A DNA stretch of 9,448 bases, taken from contig CATITW010000118.1 of NCBI GenBank assembly GCA_949547975.1, positions 1 through 9,448 of the forward strand. The letters run 5' to 3'. The first letter of the stretch is position 1. Every line of letters starts with the position of its first letter. Origin of the DNA: Cryomorphaceae bacterium (GTDB lineage: Bacteria > Bacteroidota > Bacteroidia > Flavobacteriales > Schleiferiaceae). The notes below the pieces were generated by a model. It was not told where the DNA came from, did no database searches, and was given only the letters and a program-made list of their open reading frames with translations. Position numbers and translations under genes: made by a program. Shown one piece after another: positions 7,086-9,448 of this stretch.

Positions 7086-7158
7086 GATCTCTTAGCTCAG
7101 TTGGTAGAGCAATACACTTTTAATGTATGGGTCCAGGGTTCGAGCCCCTGAGGGATCA
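7086..7158 (+). tRNA. tRNA-Lys (anticodon UUU)
   Basis: The full cloverleaf is visible. GATCTCT pairs with AGGGATC in the acceptor stem (one U-G), the D arm is GCTC/GAGC, the anticodon stem ATACA/TGTAT encloses loop CTTTTAA (anticodon TTT), and the T arm CAGGG/CCCTG encloses TTCGAGC. A73 is at 7158, followed by CTT, so the 3' CCA is not encoded and must be added by the CCA-adding enzyme. Confidence 0.97.
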
Positions 7159-7164
7159 CTTAAG

Positions 7165-7199
7165 AAAGCCTTCTCTTGATTATCAAGGGAAGGCTTTTT
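7165..7199 (+). terminator. Terminator of tRNA-Lys
   Basis: AAAGCCTTCTCTTGA pairs with TCAAGGGAAGGCTTT (15 bp, one wobble) over a three-base TTA loop (five bases if the innermost A-T opens), with five T residues at 7195-7199. It starts 6 nt after the tRNA 3' end, so tRNA-Lys is a single-gene unit. Confidence 0.9.
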
Positions 7200-7221
7200 C
7201 TTTGGACATCATTAAGCACTT

Positions 7222-7241
7222 AGTACATACTATAATGTACT
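7222..7241. repeat. Perfect 7-bp dyad AGTACAT-N6-ATGTACT
   Basis: AGTACAT (7222-7228) and ATGTACT (7235-7241) form a perfect inverted repeat around ACTATA, in the region before the 82-residue gene and about 60 nt upstream of its likely -7 box. It has the size and symmetry of an operator for a dimeric regulator. It has no U-run and is weak as a terminator. Function is not known. Confidence 0.4.
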
Positions 7242-7300
7242 CTGTGAGTAAAAACACTCTGCAAACCGATGAATATCAGCTCTGCTCGAGTCTTTGTTCT

Positions 7301-7308
7301 TAGTTTTG
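7301..7308 (+). promoter_or_regulatory. -7 element before the 82-residue gene
   Basis: TAGTTTTG matches TAnnTTTG. No convincing -33 box is seen at the proper spacing. A start near 7314 would leave a leader of about 40 nt before ATG 7355. Confidence 0.45.
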
Positions 7309-7354
7309 TACGCATACCAGCAAGAACCTTTACAACCCAGAGAATATTCAGACC

Positions 7355-7603
7355 ATGAGCTTCGTACCTTCTAACGTGAACATCATAGACAAAGGCGAGC
7401 ATTACGCCGGACGCTACACCCAAGATGAACTTCGCATCGAAGTAGAATTGCGCTTTCACGAGCAGGGCCGTGTGCGTTTGATCGTCCATGTCAACACAAA
7501 AGTAGAAGAAGACATCGAACTGCGCATGCCTACTACAAACGCCATGAGCACCAAAATGCATGCTACAGCGCTTATTATGAGTGCCGTACAAAGACACTCC
7601 TAA
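7355..7603 (+). CDS. Hypothetical protein, 82 residues
   Basis: I do not recognise this protein. It is small, charged and probably cytoplasmic, with no signal peptide or membrane segment. Residues about 15-60 look like alternating beta-strands with many charged residues (ELRIEVELRFHEQGRVRLIVHVNTKVEEDIELRM), followed by a Met-rich segment that may be helical. It has no cysteine and no recognisable motif. Support for a real gene: a TAGTTTTG promoter element, ATG with an A-rich upstream stretch as usual here, and codon use like its neighbours. It sits between the tRNA-Lys terminator and the tRNA-Leu promoter as a single gene. The longer open frame on the other strand (7220-7612) reads as a Cys/His/Tyr-rich shadow, so I prefer this strand. 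Confidence 0.65.
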   Translation: MSFVPSNVNIIDKGEHYAGRYTQDELRIEVELRFHEQGRVRLIVHVNTKVEEDIELRMPTTNAMSTKMHATALIMSAVQRHS

Positions 7604-7621
7604 TTTTTTCACGAAACCGCT

Positions 7622-7651
7622 TTGTTCATAGCTTTTTCAATCTAAATTTGC
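7622..7651 (+). promoter_or_regulatory. Promoter of tRNA-Leu
   Basis: TTG at 7622-7624, an 18-nt spacer and TAAATTTGC at 7643-7651 make a clear Bacteroidota promoter. The tRNA starts 8 nt after the box, so the primary transcript probably has only a few extra 5' nucleotides. Confidence 0.8.
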
Positions 7652-7659
7652 ACTTCCTT

Positions 7660-7746
7660 GCCCAGGTGGTGAAATTGGTAGACACGCTATCTTGAGGGGG
7701 TAGTGCGAGCAATCGCGTGCAAGTTCGAATCTTGTTCTGGGCACCA
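7660..7746 (+). tRNA. tRNA-Leu (anticodon GAG)
   Basis: This is a class II tRNA with a long variable arm. GCCCAGG pairs with TCTGGGC in the acceptor stem. The anticodon stem CTATC/GGTAG encloses TTGAGGG (anticodon GAG, reading CUC/CUU). The variable arm is a hairpin GCGA-GCAA-TCGC, and the T arm GCAAG/CTTGT encloses TTCGAAT. A73 is followed by encoded CCA (7744-7746), unlike tRNA-Lys in this window. Confidence 0.97.
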
Positions 7747-7767
7747 TTATTTTCTTTCAAGTCTTTA

Positions 7768-7776
7768 TACCTTTAC
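7768..7776 (+). promoter_or_regulatory. Weak -7-like box before the hydrolase gene
   Basis: TACCTTTAC resembles TAnnTTTG with one mismatch and ends 5 nt before ATG 7782. If used, the mRNA would be leaderless. No terminator separates tRNA-Leu from the hydrolase, so read-through from the tRNA promoter is the other way to express it. Confidence 0.25.
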
Positions 7777-7781
7777 ACCGT

Positions 7782-8669
7782 ATGAAAGACACCCCCCAAA
7801 CCACACCTACAACCGCCGTTCTCACAGTTCCTAAATCTCTGATACGAACCGCGAAAACTACACAAGCCCTCAGCACAGCTCTCGCTGCAAAGCTCGCTTG
7901 GCGTTGGTTTCTGACCCCCTTTTCATTTAAAATGCCTGATCGCGAGCGCCCGTTTGAAGAGCGCTTCAACGGCCCAGAAATGGTCACCCACCCCAAAGGC
8001 CTCACCTACCCCGTATACACCTTAGGCACAGGCGCGAAAAAACTACTCCTGGTTCACGGATGGGCAGGAAGATTCACGCAGTTCGGTCCTTTACTCACGC
8101 ACCTTGAGCAACTCTACCCTGAACTGCTCGAAGAATACAACGTAGTTGGATACAACGCATTGGCCCACCGCGGTGCCCAAGGCAAGCGCACCCTTATGCC
8201 CGAGATCGGTGAATGCATCGCGCAGCTCTCTGAAAAATTTGGCGGGTTCGACGCCGTAATCGCGCACAGTATAGGTGCGAATGCGACGATGTACGCCGGG
8301 GCAGCGCTCCAAGCCGATTTTAAAAAGCAAGTACTCATCGCTCCTCCGGGACGGATCTCTGCGATGGTACATATTTTCTGCGCTACGCTTGGCTTTAATG
8401 ACAAAGTGAAAGCGCGAATAGTACAGAATCTGAGTAAAGCCTTCGGTGAAGACTTTGACTCGTACAGTGCGCCGGAATTGGCCCCGAATAATACTATTCC
8501 AGCGCTCGTATTTCATGACACCGACGACAAGGACACGCCTATCGAACTGGGCCGTGAAGTGGGTGAGAAAATTGCGAATGGTCGTTATGTAGAGACCCAA
8601 GGACTTGGGCACCGCCGCATTCTTCGAGACGAAACCGTAGCCAAGCACATTGCCGATTTTCTGTTTTAA
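7782..8669 (+). CDS. Alpha/beta hydrolase fold protein
   Basis: This 295-residue protein has the alpha/beta hydrolase core and is probably an esterase- or lipase-like enzyme of unknown substrate. Residues 88-97 (LLLVHGWAGR) give the strand and HG oxyanion segment. The nucleophile elbow is IAHSIGAN with Ser163; the usual G-x-S-x-G has Ala in its first position. HDTDDKDTP (245-253) supplies the acid (Asp249 or Asp251), and GLGHRRI (274-280) the catalytic His277. The spacing is normal for the fold. The first 50 residues, with aromatic and basic clusters (AWRWFLTPFSFKMPDRERP), form an extension that may touch the membrane surface; no signal peptide is present. It starts 35 nt after tRNA-Leu with no terminator between, and msrB follows 47 nt after it. 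Confidence 0.88.
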   Translation: MKDTPQTTPTTAVLTVPKSLIRTAKTTQALSTALAAKLAWRWFLTPFSFKMPDRERPFEERFNGPEMVTHPKGLTYPVYTLGTGAKKLLLVHGWAGRFTQFGPLLTHLEQLYPELLEEYNVVGYNALAHRGAQGKRTLMPEIGECIAQLSEKFGGFDAVIAHSIGANATMYAGAALQADFKKQVLIAPPGRISAMVHIFCATLGFNDKVKARIVQNLSKAFGEDFDSYSAPELAPNNTIPALVFHDTDDKDTPIELGREVGEKIANGRYVETQGLGHRRILRDETVAKHIADFLF

Positions 8670-8716
8670 CAGCTCATTGTACAAACCTTGGAACGCCTAT
8701 TGCGTTATCCATACGT

Positions 8717-9214
8717 ATGAAAAATCTCTTCCTAGTTTTATCGACCGCGCTACTCGTGTTTTCCTGCGAGGCGCAAACACAAACCAGCACTATGAATACA
8801 GCTCCTGATCAATTCCCTGTGGAAAAATCCGAAGGCGAATGGAAAGCGCAACTGACTCCTGAAGAATACTTTGTCCTACGCCAAAAGGGTACAGAACGTC
8901 CTTTTACAGGAGAATACAACATGCATTTTGAAGAAGGCATTTACAATTGCCGCGCTTGTGATGCCCCCCTTTTTAAAAGCGATTCAAAATTTGACTCGCA
9001 CTGTGGATGGCCGTCTTTTGATGGCGGTATTGCTTCGGGCGCTATCGTAGAGAAATTGGACAAAACACACGGAATGATCCGTACCGAAATCTTGTGCGGA
9101 TCTTGCGGTGGACACCTCGGTCACGTCTTCAACGACGGACCTACGGAAACCGGGCTGCGTTACTGTGTGAATAGCCTAAGCATCTCCTTTGACGAAGAGG
9201 ACGAAAAAAAGTAA
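8717..9214 (+). CDS. msrB: Peptide-methionine (R)-S-oxide reductase MsrB, lipoprotein form
   Basis: MsrB reduces the R epimer of methionine sulfoxide in proteins back to methionine. Of 165 residues, the first 17 form a lipoprotein signal (MKNLFLVLSTALLVFSC, with Cys17 as the likely lipidated residue), so the enzyme should be anchored in the envelope rather than cytoplasmic. The catalytic domain spans about 38-157. Structural zinc ligands are Cys78/Cys81 (CRAC) and Cys127/Cys130 (CGSC). CGWPSF carries Cys96, GGHLGHVFNDGP follows, and the catalytic Cys150 lies in RYCVNS. Cys96 sits 54 residues before Cys150, the spacing of the resolving cysteine in many MsrBs. A thioredoxin-like electron donor outside the cytoplasm is expected; none is encoded next to it. 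It may share a transcript with the hydrolase. Confidence 0.95.
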   Translation: MKNLFLVLSTALLVFSCEAQTQTSTMNTAPDQFPVEKSEGEWKAQLTPEEYFVLRQKGTERPFTGEYNMHFEEGIYNCRACDAPLFKSDSKFDSHCGWPSFDGGIASGAIVEKLDKTHGMIRTEILCGSCGGHLGHVFNDGPTETGLRYCVNSLSISFDEEDEKK

Positions 9215-9220
9215 AAAATA

Positions 9221-9284
9221 TTCGCGAAGCCTTGAAGGTGCTGAAGAGCTGAGGATCAGATACTTTGTTTGATCCTTCCGCGAA
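9221..9284 (+). other. Intergenic segment with nested inverted repeats after msrB
   Basis: TTCGCG (9221-9226) can pair with CGCGAA (9279-9284), and inside it AGGATCA (9252-9258) pairs with TGATCCT (9270-9276) around an 11-nt loop. The fold begins 6 nt after the msrB stop. There is no U-run directly after it (a T-rich stretch begins only at 9305), so it is not a standard terminator. It could be a 3' UTR structure or a processing/stability element. Confidence 0.35.
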
Positions 9285-9332
9285 ATCGCCCGAACGCCGA
9301 CCGTGTTTTTTCATCTTTTTCCCGCGGTAGCC

Positions 9333-9363
9333 TTGCATAAACCAAAAGTCGCTATATATTTGC
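9333..9363 (+). promoter_or_regulatory. Promoter of tRNA-Val
   Basis: TTG at 9333-9335, a 19-nt spacer and TATATTTGC at 9355-9363 match the tRNA-Lys promoter in both spacing and -7 sequence. The tRNA begins 9 nt after the box, so the leader is very short. Confidence 0.8.
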
Positions 9364-9372
9364 ACCCGCTTA

Positions 9373-9448
9373 GGGCGATTAGCTCAGTTGGTTCAGAGCA
9401 CCTGCCTTACAAGCAGGGGGTCACTGGTTCGAATCCAGTATCGCCCAC
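9373..9448 (+). tRNA. tRNA-Val (anticodon UAC), reaching the window edge
   Basis: GGGCGAT pairs with ATCGCCC in the acceptor stem (ends 9446). The D arm is GCTC/GAGC, the anticodon stem CCTGC/GCAGG encloses CTTACAA (anticodon TAC), and the T arm CTGG/CCAG encloses TTCGAAT, with A-T possible beneath it. A73 is 9447 and the window ends one base later at a C, so whether the CCA is encoded cannot be seen. Further tRNAs may follow outside the window. Confidence 0.96.

Noticed and set aside
7229..7236. TATAAT within the dyad (7231-7236) as a sigma-70 type -10 box
   Set aside because: Bacteroidota primary sigma factors use TAnnTTTG, no -35 box lies at the right distance, and the match is part of the AT-rich centre of the inverted repeat.
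7220..7612. A 130-codon minus-strand open frame covering the 82-residue gene
   Set aside because: Its translation is rich in Cys, His, Phe and Tyr like other antisense shadows, and it crosses the dyad and the promoter box of the plus-strand gene. I cannot fully exclude it, but the plus-strand reading fits better.
1..9448. CRISPR arrays, insertion sequences, toxin-antitoxin pairs, phage genes or tRNA-linked integration sites
   Set aside because: No direct-repeat array, transposase, integrase or duplicated tRNA 3' end was found. The genes are housekeeping or common envelope families with similar base composition, so no new defence or mobile system is claimed.

Overview
The window looks like a chromosomal housekeeping stretch from a Bacteroidota bacterium, most likely a Flavobacteriales-type organism with close to 50% GC. 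The evidence is a type IX secretion (T9SS) C-terminal sorting domain, promoters of the Bacteroidota form TTG-N18/19-TAnnTTTG, no Shine-Dalgarno sequence before any gene, and family-typical proteins (Omp28/thioredoxin-like, MsrB lipoprotein). The genus cannot be fixed from this sequence.

Left part, minus strand (1-2286): ornithine aminotransferase (rocD) is followed, with a TAATG stop/start overlap, by a membrane acyltransferase of the OafA/acyltransferase-3 family that runs off the left edge. Their promoter lies at 2278-2286. Divergently, on the plus strand, is a 675-residue secreted protein (2354-4381) with an N-terminal beta-rich region, a CARDB-like domain, a thioredoxin-like domain with a CPPC motif and a T9SS sorting domain. 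It ends at a strong UUCG-capped terminator.

Middle part (4484-6949): a nearly leaderless 23S rRNA uracil-C5 methyltransferase (RlmD/RumA type) is followed 13 nt later by a PyrR-like phosphoribosyltransferase. Shikimate kinase faces them on the minus strand, with only 6 nt between the two stop codons.

Right part (7032-9448): tRNA-Lys(UUU) with its own terminator, an 82-residue protein of unknown function, tRNA-Leu(GAG), an alpha/beta hydrolase, a lipoprotein methionine sulfoxide reductase B, and tRNA-Val(UAC) at the right edge. Each tRNA has a clear Bacteroidota promoter.

The genes are mostly independent transcription units: amino-acid metabolism (rocD, aroK), RNA modification and tRNA supply, nucleotide metabolism, and envelope functions (acyltransferase, secreted thioredoxin-like protein, MsrB lipoprotein). 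The two redox proteins, CPPC and MsrB, would both act outside the cytoplasm, but nothing in the layout links them. I see no defence system, mobile element, CRISPR array or biosynthetic cluster, and no convincing new system. The better leads are a four-cysteine insertion in RocD, the domain architecture of the T9SS protein, leaderless or near-leaderless transcription, an orphan small gene with a dyad upstream, and a foldable intergenic segment after msrB.
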